Assembly: GCA_944990035.1 (NCBI GenBank) | Contig: CALYLX010000127.1 | Span: 310,001 to 374,000, forward strand | Direction: 5' to 3' | Source of the DNA: Clitopilus passeckerianus | Taxonomy: Eukaryota; Basidiomycota; Agaricomycetes; Agaricales; Entolomataceae | Length of the DNA: 64,000 bases | Translations under genes and position numbers: made by a program | Shown here: positions 22,080 to 33,567 of the stretch, in pieces | Layout: each line of letters opens with the position of its first letter | How positions within the stretch are numbered: position 1 is the stretch's first letter | The notes under the pieces: generated by a model | The model's database searches: none | The model's input: the letters and a program-made list of their open reading frames with translations, nothing else | What the model was told of the DNA's origin: nothing

Positions 22080-22957
22080 ATGGATTCATACGAAGCCACA
22101 GCCCAAGAGCCTGCAGGCAGCAATCGTAGACATTCAAAAAGACCTCTCAGCCCTCAAGGTTCACCTTCGCCAAAAAGAAGACGTTCAAAGTCCCCACCTC
22201 CCGCTTCTACGAATGGCTCGATACAGTTGAACACAATGACAGCTACACGCGATATAAATATACATATCGGGCCAGCAGAGTCATCTCAACAAAATCCTTT
22301 TCTAGGTAGCCCCGCCGGCATGCACGCTTTCTCTGCAGACGGACTGACTTCGTTGGCAGATATACGGGCCCTCGCCAACTGGGTGTCACCTCTGAACCAT
22401 CACAGTATCCACAAGGATATATGTAAAAAGGAGGAACTGGGTCGTGGATCTTCGAACATCCGAAGTTCGTTGATTGGCTTTCTAAGAAGACCGGCGTTTT
22501 GTGGGGATTAGAACCTACGACCTCAGCGGAATTTAACGTCATCATTTGTGATTGTAGCAGGAGCAGGGAAAACCTGCCTTACGTGAGAGCATCTCTACAC
22601 TCTTCAGCCGTCTGCGTATTCAATTCAAACTTGTGCAGGTCGATTGTTGCGGAATATCTCAGTCAGCAGAAGCATGCCACGGTTATTTACTTCTACCGCC
22701 AATACAAACTTGAAGATCAGTTGTCAACTGTTGAAATACTCGCCTGTATGCTCAAGCAGCTGGTTGAAGCTTCCGAGGAGGTTGCACAATACGTCTTCGA
22801 CAACCTACGCAAAACATGCCTCCGCACTGAAACCAAACCTTCGAAATCGGAACTATTGATGACACTTCGAGAAGCTGCCAAAAAGTTTACTCATCTATAT
22901 CTGGTGGTGGACGCACTGGATGAGCTCGGAGACAAAGTCCAACCAGAATTAGTCAAC
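22080..22957 (+). pseudogene. NACHT ATPase, N-terminal part of an NLR-like gene (broken)
   Basis: The ATG at 22080 opens a Ser/Pro/Arg-rich leader. The region then reads toward the conserved start of basidiomycete NACHT proteins (GSWIFEHPKFVDWL, about 22439-22480), but in a different frame, so there is a frameshift near the A5 run at 22425. The P-loop AGAGKT is at 22557-22574, after a probable acceptor. A likely intron follows (22583-22638). The next exon contains SIVAEYLSQQ and the Walker B-like LYLVVDALDEL near 22892-22924. The sequence then meets the copia LTR at 22967. NACHT domains are oligomerising NTPases of fungal self/non-self recognition and cell-death proteins. The effector and repeat domains are missing here. 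Confidence 0.75.
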
Positions 22958-22966
22958 CCCATAACC

Positions 22967-23338
22967 TGTCGAGCAAGCAGGCCTTCCAGCGAGGGAAGTT
23001 GCGGACGACCCTTACCTTGAGCTAGGTGTGGGCTTGTGAGGTGAGAGCGAACTATGTAATAAAACTGGGTAAGTCTCTAATGTATTGAGGTAAAGTACAT
23101 AGGTTTATATACATATAGAGAGCGTGCACAGACCATGTATATGTAAGCATATCTAGAATGTTCTGTGCTAAATATAGTACGGAAGTGACACGGAATGAGT
23201 CATATGTAGTCATGAAGTGTCACGTGAGTTGCCATGAGGCGTATTCGTAAGAAGACATTATAATGGTGCAATATGGCGCAATACTAATCATGTGATGTCA
23301 CGTGATTAGTCACGTGAGTGGTACGCGTCAATTCAACA
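22967..23338 (-). repeat. 3' LTR of copia 1
   Basis: The plus strand begins TGTCGAGC and ends TTCAACA. Three TCACGTGA octamers (23220-23227, 23298-23305, 23310-23317) stand in it; CACGTG is a classic bHLH E-box. Nine bases just outside it (22958-22966) equal part of the element's primer site. Confidence 0.9.
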
Positions 23339-23356
23339 CACCCCCTCAAAGACCAC

Positions 23357-26300
23357 CTATTGTGTGTCTTTGTCCTTAGACGAGTAAAACTCAAGTCCAA
23401 GTTGCAATCTGAACTGCATAAATTTGACACGTTCCAAATTCTTGGTCAGCATGTCAGCAGTGTTCTCGCTTCCAGGTACAAAGTATAACTCTATGACACC
23501 GTTTTCAACACATTCGCGGGCGTAGTGATAGCGAATATCAATGTGTTTAGTCCGGCGTTCCTGGACAAGATTTGATCCGATAAAGATCGATCCCTGATTA
23601 TCACCGATAACCATAGTTGGTTCAGTTTCAGGTAGACCTATTTCGGAAAGAAGTGACCGAAGCCAAGTGACTTGTCGACAAGTATCTGACAAAGCCATGT
23701 ACTCAGCTTCTGTCGATGATAGCGCAATTGTCTTCTGCGCTTTTGACGTCCAACAGATTAAGCCATTGGCAAGTTTCATAATATATCCGGAGGTTGAGCG
23801 ACGTGTGATTTCGTCTGATGCCCAATCAGAATCTGTATATGCATGCAATCCACCATTACTATCTCCGTCGTAGACAAGTGAGTAGTTGGGGAAGGTAGCT
23901 AAGTACCTTAGCACATGTTTGGCCTTTTCGAGATGCTCTTTGCTTGGGTTTGCAGAGAACTGCGATAGTTTGATTACCGCAAAAGCAATATCAGGCCGTG
24001 TGCCTAGCATGAGATATAACAGAGATTCGATCACGGATTGAAACTCTGATTTGATCGTAGGATTGAGAGATTCGGTGTTGACTTTAGGTTTCCAGCCGTG
24101 AGGCAGTGGAGTATAAGTGGTTTTAGCATTAGTCATTCCATAATGTTGCAGCACCTTTTGGAGGTAGGGGACTTGATCAAGTTTAATTTTAGACTTGTCC
24201 CGTGTGATGCGCATGCGTAGGAATTCCTTAGCTTCACCAAGGTCTCGACATTCCCACTTCTTCATGAATTCGGATTTCATCTTTAAGACAAGGTTCCGAT
24301 CAGACCCCATGAACATTGCATCATCGACATATACAATGGCTATAACAATTTTGCCATCTTTGGTATGGTGTACAAATACACCTGCGTCGGATGTTGTTCG
24401 TTTGAAACCCAATGCTTCCATGGATTTCGTCATCTCTTTCCACCAAGAGAGACTAGCTTGTTTAAGGCTATATAGTGCCCGTTTAAGTCGATAGACCATA
24501 TTTGGGTGGCTTTTGGATTTAAATCCTTCTGGTTGCTCCATATAGATTTCTTCTTTGAGTTTTCCATATAGAAAGGCAGTTTTCACATCAACACCTTGAA
24601 TGTGCCATCCTTCTAATGCGGCTAGCGCAAATAAGGTCCGGACGGTTTCAAAGCGTATGACTGGGGAAAAAATCTCATCGAAATCTATGCCCTCAATCTG
24701 TGAGAAGCCTTTGGCAACAAGCCTAGCCTTTTTGCGACCATCAGATTTGATGTCAAATACCCAGCGGTTTTTGACAATCTTTCGGCCTTTAGGTGGATCA
24801 ACTAGCTCATACACGTCACGTTCACGGAGTGCCTCAAGCTCCTGTTGACATGCATTATGCCATTCCTTTTGCTCCGCTTTTGGCAGTCGAGCAATATCGC
24901 GGAATTGCATTTCGCGAATGTTGGGTAGTCTAGGTGTAGAACTATCCGATAGAAGTGCGTGGAGATACGGTGGAGTATACTCATCAGCTGGCATAGCCAG
25001 GTCTGCCTGATGGAGTAAATATTGTATCAATGGCACACCCCCTTCCTTGCACAATTTCTGTGCCCAAGCAAGATCAGCATCAGTATCTTCACGAGGCCGT
25101 TTAGGCGGACGTGGCAACTGTTGTTCAGGCACAACGCCTTGTATGCGATCCTCAACCTGGTCTCCTGATGGTTGATCGTTATCATTCTCTGGCTGTTCGC
25201 TAGTATTGGAGGTTATGATCCCTTCCATCGTGTCAGTAGGCTGGAATTGTGCCTCACGTTGGTCATAATCGGGCCGTGGTATCTGTCTGGCGCGCCCAGG
25301 CATCTCTCCTACGGTCTTTTTCCAATATCTGTCCATGAGAATGTCCCTTTGTATTCGGAGGGAAGACGATTTTCTCCATATACATTGCCAGGTTTCCTGG
25401 TAATGGTACGTATCCTTTGGGGATAGCGGGGCAATGGTATGCCACGAGGCAATTGCGGGCCGGTATTATTTTCAAATTGAGCGCGATCGGGAAGTGACCG
25501 CCAATTTTCCACGTCAACTCAACGAAGTCGGAATTTCGATGGATCAATTTGATATGATTCTTGTCCCTGATTGGACTGATCATTAGGATACGCGGAACTC
25601 TGATCTGCTGGTGTTGGGTCATCAGCATAGAAGTCATTGAAGTCTTCCTCAGGTTCCTCTTCCACAGTAGGCGCTTTGCCTTTACCCTTGTCCGATTTAG
25701 GCTTCGGAGTGGAAGGTGGAGAAGGAGAAGGGGTCTGGTTGTGATCAGAAGCATGATCATCTTGACAATGATTTGGTGGTGTAGAACCATCATTATCATC
25801 ATCACCGGATTCCGAAGGAATTTGTTGATCTGGAACATAATGTTCCGGGTCTTGCATCATAGGTTTATCACCTACACGTGTGATGCCACGATTCTTGTGT
25901 TCAGGACACTTTGGGAATAGTGTTTCGTCAAATAGTGCTGTCGTTCCAACAAATATTGTGTTGCTGTGAAGTCGCATGAATTTGTGCGCCTTCATACCTG
26001 GTTCTGTACCAAGGTACAACATGAGTTCTGATTTCGGAGCAAGTTTGTTGGCTCGTTTGTCCTCAGGGAGGTAAACGTAAGCACCACAACCAAATACACG
26101 GAGGTGAGAAATGTCTGGTTTCTCTTTATAGATAACCTCGTGGGGTGTTTTCCAATCGATTCTTCGAATTGGAGTTCGGTTGTATAGATGAGCACTATGT
26201 GCCACAGAAAATTCCCACCACATGTTAGGCAGGCACGCATCGTGATGCATAGCCATAGCTTTATCCATGATTGTGCGGTTAAAGCGCTCTGCACGGCCAT

Positions 26301-29103
26301 TTTGTTGAGGTGTGTGCGGTGCACTCTTGTGAATCTGAATGCCACATTGTCTCAGTGCATTCTCAAACTTGGTGAATTCACCCCCTCCATCAATACGCCA
26401 AGTTTTGATCTTAGCTCCGAATTGGGTATTAACCATGGCAGAGAAGTCTTCCATAGCCTTGACAGCTTCTGATTTTTTATATAGAAACGTCACCCATCCG
26501 TGGGAGGAGTTATCATCCAAGAAGGAGATAAAGTATTTGTATTTGTGATATGACATCACAGGGAATTCCTTGAGATCAGAATGAATCATCTCGAAGGGTT
26601 CCTTTGCACGAGATTCAGATGGCGGGAAAGACTTTGAAGGCATTTTCCCTTGTGCACATCCTTGGCAAATCGGATTCTCTTTTGGGAATTCGATGTTCTG
26701 CGGACCTTTCCGCGTATGTACCTGACTACGGCGTAAAACCTCCTTAAATGGATGTCCGAGGCGTTTATGCCACAAGTCGTACGTGGCTGCAAACACGCAT
26801 GATGCAGCGACCATCTTCTTTGCAGAAGTGATCTTGGTATCTAACCAATAAAGGTTATCACCAGGAATGTGTGGTTTACACACTATCTCCGCACGATTCT
26901 TATTTCGAGAATAGAATGTCATCGTGGAAGATGAAGCCCTAAGAAGGAGTTTCTCCTTCTGTAAGAATTCTCCCATAGCGAGTAATCGTGTGGAGAGCTC
27001 AGGGAAGTAATAGACTGGAAATAGACGTGTAGTCACTTCAACAGTCTTGTCGGTTCCGGGTCTCACAAATGAATAATCGATGAACACAGTTCCTCGACCC
27101 CTTATGGAAACTTGACCGCTTGCGGTTATAACATTTCCAAAGTCACCTTCTTCGTAGTCGGTGAAGTCATTGAGATTATTTGTAAAATGATACGAAGCAC
27201 CAGAATCCATGATCCATGATGCGGATCCGTCATCTGGTCTCTTTCCCTTACACTTGTTGCAGTTAATTGCATGATTCATAAATTTTTGTGACGAGTTAGT
27301 CACAGATCCTAGTGCTGGCATACATGTCATAGTAGAAGTGGGGGTATCCCCGAATGCATATGTATCGTGTATAGTAAAGTCCGTAGAGTTTGTGCGTGGA
27401 ATTAATCGTCGCCGAAGAGCTCGCTGGAACTTTCTATCAGCATTTGATCTTGAATCAAAAGTGCAAGGTACTTGCCTGTCAAGAGGACCGGTTTGGTTAT
27501 TGGCGGCCATCTCCGCATCCCAATCCATCTCCATGTGACCATCTTGACGCTGATCTTCCTGATCTGATTCTCCGCCGAGAGATATTTCGTCGTCGTCGCA
27601 ACGTGTACGTTTAGTAGGGCGGGGAGAAGGGGGAAGATCAACAACTTCCTCAATCTGCGCAGATGATGTGGGAGTTTCCTCCGAAGTAGAAGACTGCGCT
27701 ACAGTCTTCTTGGCGCGTGTACGAGGGTCATTGGTCTTGCCACATGTATGCTAGACTGGTCCTTCAACCTCTGGATTAGTCCAGCAGCCACACCTAAGTT
27801 GGCAAGTCAGCTCCGCAATTCGCTTGGCATGATCGGGATGATCGCACGTGTTATTATCACATTCAAGCAGATGCGGCCATGGGCATCCAGCCTTAAGAGT
27901 CGCAGCATAGTCCTTTTGGACACCGTCAATGATGGGTCTGCTGTCCCATTTCCCTGGGAGAGCACCTACATCAATGTTGTAGTCGTGGATACCGCAGGCA
28001 CGAAGGAGTTCTCGATCAGAGAATGATTGCTCCTTGTGGAACATCGCCATTAAGGGGCAAAGGTAGCGGGGCTCAACAGGCATGGACATGCGTTCCAAGA
28101 AAACCTTGGCTTGCATGTAGCGTGGATCCTGTTGATCGCCAGATTGGCCTGGGCCAGTCCACGATGCAGGGGTGGAGATGTGCTCAGAGAGCGTGACTCC
28201 AAGACGGTTGATAAGTGCGACCTTAGCGGTCGTGGGGGCAGGAGGTGGAGGTGGAGTAACCAGTGGAGCCACTATTGCCATAGAGGCAAAAACGGTGGCT
28301 GCCTCAGCCTGATGGGCGTGGCCTTCTTGCTTCTTCTTCTGCGGGCGCCGATTATTCTTAGTCTTTTTTTGGGAAGGACCAGAGTTCGAAGATCTGCCTT
28401 GTGGCTGTGATTGCTGCTGGTTTTGACCCTTTTTGTGCTTAGGGTCAGCACCTTTGCGTTTGACAGCAGAGATCTTGTTGGCAACAACGTGGTTACCGGA
28501 GCGGCGTTCAAATTCGGCAATGATGGATGATCTGATGTTGGGGAAGCTTAAGTCTGCGATGGTCGTATTAGGACCGGAGAGCGAAAGGGCTGCAACGCTA
28601 TCCCATTTCTGGGGGATTGCAGCAATCAGAATCATTGCTTTGACGAATTCGGGCAGAGAAGAACCATTTGCAGCGAGGCGTTCAAAGATAAGGTTTAAGG
28701 CAGCGATTTCAGAAGTGGGATTAGCGTTCCCAGAAAGCTTAAAAGTGATGGCTTTCTTGAAATCAGCAAAGATGATGGAAGGTCCAGGGCTGTCGTAGTT
28801 CGTGACAAGATTGTCCCAAGTGGCAGCCGAGTCGGCGCCAATGTTGGCTTGGGACATTGCATTACTCATGCGAAGTGTCATGATACCCTGGGCCTGATCA
28901 TTCTTATCATGCCAAGACCGAATTTCTTTGAGTTCGTCTGCAGTAGGTGCCTGAGGGTTGGCAGGCGTGGGAAGCGGATAGTGACCGCCAACGATTTGCC
29001 AGAGCCCTTGGGACTGCAAGTAGGCTTTCATCTTTGTTTGGAAGATGATCCAGTTACTACCATCAAAGGTAGGGACGAGTGACGTCATGTTTGATGAAGA
29101 CAT
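23357..29103 (-). pseudogene. Copia 1 Gag-Pol (one stop in Gag, breaks before RT)
   Basis: On the minus strand translation likely starts at 29103 (MSSSNMTSLVP), matching the start of copia 2. Gag ends in an in-frame TAG at 27751-27753. The same frame then carries protease (WIMDSGASYHF near 27200), GAG-pre-integrase (HKRLGHPFKEV), and integrase with a D,D,E core (HSDLKEF, IDGGGEF, PQQNGRAERFNR). A TGA at about 25519-25521 and a frameshift near 25335 separate this from the RT/RNase H frame (25336-23357), which has VDVKTAFLYG, YVDDAMF and SSTEAEYMAL. The order Gag-PR-IN-RT-RH is that of Ty1/copia. With LTRs about 1% apart, the element is older than copia 2 and no longer able to make a full Gag-Pol. 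Confidence 0.9.
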
Positions 29104-29325
29104 TGATCTATCAAACAAAGAAGTCAGCATCAGTTGAGACACATGTAACAGTGACAACACTGCTGTGCTCAACGAGCTATAGACCTCTATACCAGATGGT
29201 ATTGAGATACTTCCTGAGTTGTCGTAGATCCAACCCTTGAGGTTGATCTAAACGACGAGCTCAGAGGTCTAGAACCAATCCGCAATGTCGAGCACATCCG
29301 TGAGGATAGCTACAGACAGCGATCA

Positions 29326-29337
29326 GGGCCCATAACC
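29326..29337 (-). other. Primer binding site of copia 1 (initiator tRNA-Met anticodon arm)
   Basis: On the element strand GGTTATGGGCCC directly follows the 5' LTR. It is complementary to GGGCCCATAACC, which is the anticodon stem-loop of eukaryotic initiator tRNA-Met (CAU anticodon). Drosophila copia and yeast Ty5 use such half-tRNA primers. The fungal tRNA of this species is not in the window. Confidence 0.7.
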
Positions 29338-29709
29338 TGTCGAGCAAGCAGGCCTTCCAGCGAGGGAAGTTGCAGACGACCCTTACCTTGAGCTAGGGGT
29401 GGGCTTGTGAGGTGAGAGCGAACTATGTAATAAGACTGGGTAAGTCTCTAATGTATTGAGGTAAAGTACATAGGTTTATATACATATAGAGAGCGTGCAC
29501 AGACCATGTATATGTAAGCATATCTAGAATGTTCTGTGCTAAATATAGTACGGAAGTGACACGGAATGAGTCATATGTAGTCATGAAGTGTCACGTGAGT
29601 TGCCATGAGGCGTATTCGTAAGAAGACATCATAATGGTGCAATATGGCGCAATACTAATCATGTGATGTCACGTGATTAGTCACGTGAGTGGTACGCGTC
29701 AATTCAACA
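29338..29709 (-). repeat. 5' LTR of copia 1
   Basis: 372 bp, with about four differences from 22967-23338. The right edge cuts directly into the C-terminal part of the Helitron gene at 29710. Confidence 0.9.
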
Positions 29710-31587
29710 AATTTCTTCATCCGAACTAGGCACAGTAGGTAGCGTGCTTAAGGTGATAGGTGTTTTCAACCATATATTGTACATAACAGTCAAAACTGCA
29801 TCGTAGGCACAACTATTGTCGTCCCATTGAGAGCCAACTGGCGTTGCTGACCTATCTGACTTGGAAGCTATCCTTGATCTTTTTTTTGGCCTTGGTGAAC
29901 ATTGACCCTCATTCTCCGTCTCTAGTTTCCTCTTCAGGTCTATTCTCCTAAATAGTAAGGACTGTTGGATTTCTGCTGTCGACCTCCTCTTTTTCTGTGG
30001 CCGATCAGGTTCAGTATCTGCCTTTCTCTTTAGATTTTGTTTTTGGTTTCGTTTCTTTCCGCTTGTTGCTTTATCCTTCTCATCATCGTTCTTAGCGTCC
30101 GGTTCATCGTTCCACTTTGTGTCTATGTTTGTGAATTCTAGAAACGGGTTTCGATTGTTCCACTGCAGCTCTGGATCCAAATCGTCAGGCATAAAGTTGG
30201 CACCTTTGTAGTACTTATACAAATCTACAAGCTTGTTTCTCGTCTCAGCCTCATCAAATGTAGAAGGTAAGTCACCTTTAAACCTTAGTTCTGTGATTTT
30301 GTCCAATATTTCCAACTCTCTGAATTCTTGTCTTAGTGCTCCCGATACTCCATTGGTTATAGTATGCGGGTCAAAACCCTGCAGTATCATTGTCCCTGAT
30401 GCAGTCGAGCTTCTGGACAATGCTGTATAGTATGCAAAGTGATTGGACAGGTTGTTAAGATCAACTACATTGTGTTTCCGTGTCTTCCCTTGTGAAGCGT
30501 AATCTGTCATTGCAAAGTTTGGGATGACGTTGACTTGACTTCTATGAATGTATATACTCGTATCGTCTGGAAGCATCACAGTCGTCGGGGTCGATGTTTG
30601 TGGTATTGGCACAACATTATCTGGCAGTCCTTCAACCTGTATAGTTTTTGGCGGGTTTAACAATTCTACAAAGAGTGTGTCCAGACGTTTACGATCTTGA
30701 TTAGTTCTTTGGTCTACCCAATCAACCACTCTGGCTTCTTGACCTTTTGTGATACATAATTCTGTGGCAAAGCTGTGGCGAATCATAATTGGCATCCCTT
30801 TACATAAAGGCAGGACGCCTGGAATTCGTTCTGTGTTAGCCGAGGATGGCGCAGCCCACAACTGGGACCTTAATGCAGGATGAATTTTGGAAATGCCCTC
30901 TCTTACTACTGTTATCTTTCTACCGGTTTTTTGGCTCCTTTCGGCAGCTGTTTCGTCTTCAGAAACAAAGTATTCCAGAGTTTGATTATGTTCCCTTGCC
31001 CAACGTTCGCACCCGAGATCGTTGAATGCATCCTTGTCAACATGTCTTGCTGTTATAACAGACACATTTCTGAATGCAGGGTCCGATACGTCTGGGGCGT
31101 TTGGGCTGCTCGCACTTATTCTAGTTCTCAGAAAGGCTACATCGTCTGGTGTGCATTTCCCATATCTCATGTTTTCAAGAGCCCTCCTAAACTTCTTGTC
31201 GTCAGCTGTCTGCGAAGTCTGCCGCATGTTTTCTCGCAGAATCACCACAGTGTTAACCTGATGCCAAATTGCTTTGCCAATTGCTGATTCTTGGGCCTTA
31301 CAGTTATTTGCTACCCAACCCACTATTCTACTGTACAACGCTACATGTTCCTGTCCGACTGCAGGTGGTAGCTGAGCAAAGTCTCCGGCAAAGATGAAAT
31401 TTATATTCCCGAACAGTTTTTCTTTTTCTCCGGTTATTCGGGCTAGCTGTTGACTAATGCGATACAGGTCGCGGCATGAGAGCATCGAGACTTCGTCAAA
31501 AAATACGTATTCTAAACCTTTCAGGCTTTCTCTGAGCGTGCTTAATGTTTTCTCAGAAGTTTCATATTGGTCACTCACTCCAAAGGT
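29710..31587 (-). pseudogene. Helitron helicase, C-terminal part and truncated protease-like domain
   Basis: This continues the PIF1-like superfamily 1 helicase after the Harbinger insertion. Walker B (FFDEVSML) is near 31503-31480 and FAGDFAQLPP near 31400-31371. Later helicase motifs include TDYASQGKT (near 30500) and a segment YTALSRSS (near 30427-30404). A basic linker follows. The last residues, near 29825-29780, read DDNSCAYDAVLTVMYNIW, which I take as the start of a cysteine-protease-like domain known at the end of some fungal Helitron proteins. The copia 1 LTR then stops the gene. The helicase unwinds donor DNA during rolling-circle transposition. Confidence 0.8.
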
Positions 31588-31590
31588 TAA
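31588..31590. repeat. Target-site duplication of Harbinger (TAA), left copy
   Basis: TAA precedes the terminal repeat at 31591 and follows the other end at 35149-35151. PIF/Harbinger elements duplicate 3 bp, typically TWA. Confidence 0.9.
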
Positions 31591-31675
31591 GAGCGTGTTC
31601 AACGAAAAGTTCAGGTCCCGAATTCTGGGAATTTTGTATTTGTACATATTAGGTTCACAAGCGGCCTGCCGTCGG
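31591..31675 (+). repeat. Left terminal inverted repeat of Harbinger
   Basis: 85 bp matching the reverse complement of 35064-35148 with one mismatch (G/A about 63 bp in). Weaker similarity continues for about 9 bp more. Confidence 0.93.
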
Positions 31676-31832
31676 AGTATCAATTATTGTTGTTCCGTTG
31701 ACGTTCGACGACCACCCACGCGTCCTCCTCATGGTTATGGACCGCAGGACCATATTAAAGAGTCTGCAGCAGGTTCTTTGCCTTGCTTCCGTCATTTACA
31801 CATACGCCGGGCTCGACCTGATTTCTAGAGCC

Positions 31833-33401
31833 ATGGCTGAGTCCCACTATACCCAAGATCTCATCGAAAATCAAGAAATTCAAGATTCCGATCCTGAAGA
31901 TGCGCAAGAAGGATCCTCAAAGAAGGCCAATCGCTGGACCGATGGGGAGATTAGGCTCCTCATTGACTATGTTTCCAAGCAATGCACTCTTACTACTGCT
32001 CGTGGCACGAACCTGACCCAAAAAAACTTCAACGATGCCGCTAAGATAATCAAGACCAAGACGGCGGCCCAGTGCCATTATAAATGGAAGGCGGTAAGAC
32101 TCCTGCATTCTGTAGATGTATATCTCATTTAATAGTCATGTTTTTGTAGCTCGTTCCTATCTACAAAGCAGCAAACGCCTGGAACAACAAATCTGGATCA
32201 GGGTGGAACCCAGAGCATGGTGCTAATGTACGGACTCCGGCAGAGTGGACGGTGTGGCAGGAATTTCTGAAGAACAAGGACGTAAGTCATTTCTTTGCAT
32301 TCTTTCGAGTGTCTAGTAACATTGTTACAGCACCAACCTGTCAAAAACTATGCAACGAAGCCATGGCCGTATTGGAAGGCCATGCACGACTGCATGCCAG
32401 GTGGATCGCAACCTCGCGGCTCACATGCGTTCAATCCCGCCCTCGCTGGCCCGTCCACTACCCACCTCCTTTCCGAAATAAACAGTGAATCTGCCTTCGA
32501 TGAAGAAGAGGCAGAATCTGAATCGGCATGGTCGATGATGGCATCATCGACCCCACAACAGCCTGGCATACCATCACCTCCGCCCACCGAGCTTCAAACA
32601 AATCCCAATTCTTCGATGCCCCCTCCTAGCCTACTACCTTCTTTCGTCAATCAAGGCACTCATGGATTACCGGCTGCTACTCCCACACTCCCTCCCACCC
32701 CGCCAACGACTACAGCTGGGCAACCACTGGCGCCTCCCGCATCCGGCAGCAGTCAGTCTGCTAAGCGAAAGCACGATGCTACCAACCCTGCTGGAGGTAT
32801 GAGGCCTCCGTCGAAACGGTCATCTCGCACCAGTGGCGTCAGCAGTGTCGGCACATCTGCAAAGTCAACGAGATCAAGAAATCAAGAGATGACCCCCACC
32901 ACCATGATGAACGCCATGCAAGGCACAATAAATAAGCTCGCCGATGTCATTGGTAGGACCTTTGATGTCCTCAGCCCCGGACCCTCCCCCAGCGGAAACT
33001 CGACCAGCGGTTCGCTGCCACCGACTGTTCCCCCTTCACCAGCAATGAGTACCATGGCTCTTCCTATGGATGCTCACTCTCCCACTCCTGCTTCTTCCAC
33101 AACGGCTGCCCCTAGCAGTGCAGGCGGTCTTGATGACGATGCCACTGTCATCAATGCTGCTCAGAACACCGTCAGTGCCGATCAAGAGTTCCTCAGCGAG
33201 GAAGAAATTGTTGCCGCCTACATGCTCTTCACTAGCACAAACTCTCACAGTGTGCAGGTGGCTCGCGCTTACTTGAACCTCAATGCTACCAATCCTGCCC
33301 TTGCACGTATATATTTGAAGAACCAGCTTGAAGCTCAACGCAGCCAGGCGAAGGGTAAAGGCAAGGCTATGGTTGTTGATGACGATGAACTGGTTGAGTA
33401 A
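31833..33401 (+). CDS. Harbinger Myb/SANT-like DNA-binding protein (3 exons, 487 aa)
   Basis: Exons are 31833-32093, 32150-32281 and 32331-33401. The introns (56 and 49 bp) have GTAAG donors and TAG/CAG acceptors and keep the frame exactly. The first exon and second exon together hold a SANT-like trihelix: RWTDGEIRLLIDYV, then QCHYKWKAV and the Trp-rich WTVWQEFL. The third exon starts with WPYWKAMHDCMPG and continues as a long Ser/Pro/Thr-rich tail, ending in a helical segment (EEEIVAAYMLF). In PIF/Harbinger elements the Myb-like partner brings the transposase to the nucleus and to the element ends. I chose the ATG at 31833 because it directly precedes the acidic leader; an upstream in-frame ATG exists at 31698, within 110 bp of the terminal repeat. 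Confidence 0.85.
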
Positions 33402-33567
33402 GTTTGCGTGTGCGTTTACTCTGTTGCCTCTCTCCTGCATGTTACTGGTCAGTTATCGTTGGGATCTCTCATTTTTATTTTGCTTGTCATACCCTGTACG
33501 TGTACTATTGTAAGCTTGTTGCAGATTATTGTTGTATGCATTTTATTTATGAAAATACATGTATTAA

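Larger units (their letters stand above)
22967..29709 (-). mobile_element. Ty1/copia element 1 (decayed, no target-site duplication)
   Basis: The 372-bp LTRs are at 22967-23338 and 29338-29709 and differ at about four positions. The coding strand is minus. A polypurine tract (GAGGGGGTG) lies at 23339-23347 beside the 3' LTR. Bases outside the LTRs do not match (TAACC on the left, AATTT on the right), so the usual 5-bp duplication is absent. The left flank belongs to a NACHT gene and the right flank to a Helitron gene, which means sequence was lost or rearranged at this insertion. Confidence 0.9.

Noticed and set aside
22962..29714. A target-site duplication for copia 1
   Set aside because: The flanking bases TAACC and AATTT do not match, and allowing for shifted LTR ends does not help. 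Copia 2 fixes the LTR ends at TGTCG and TTCAACA.
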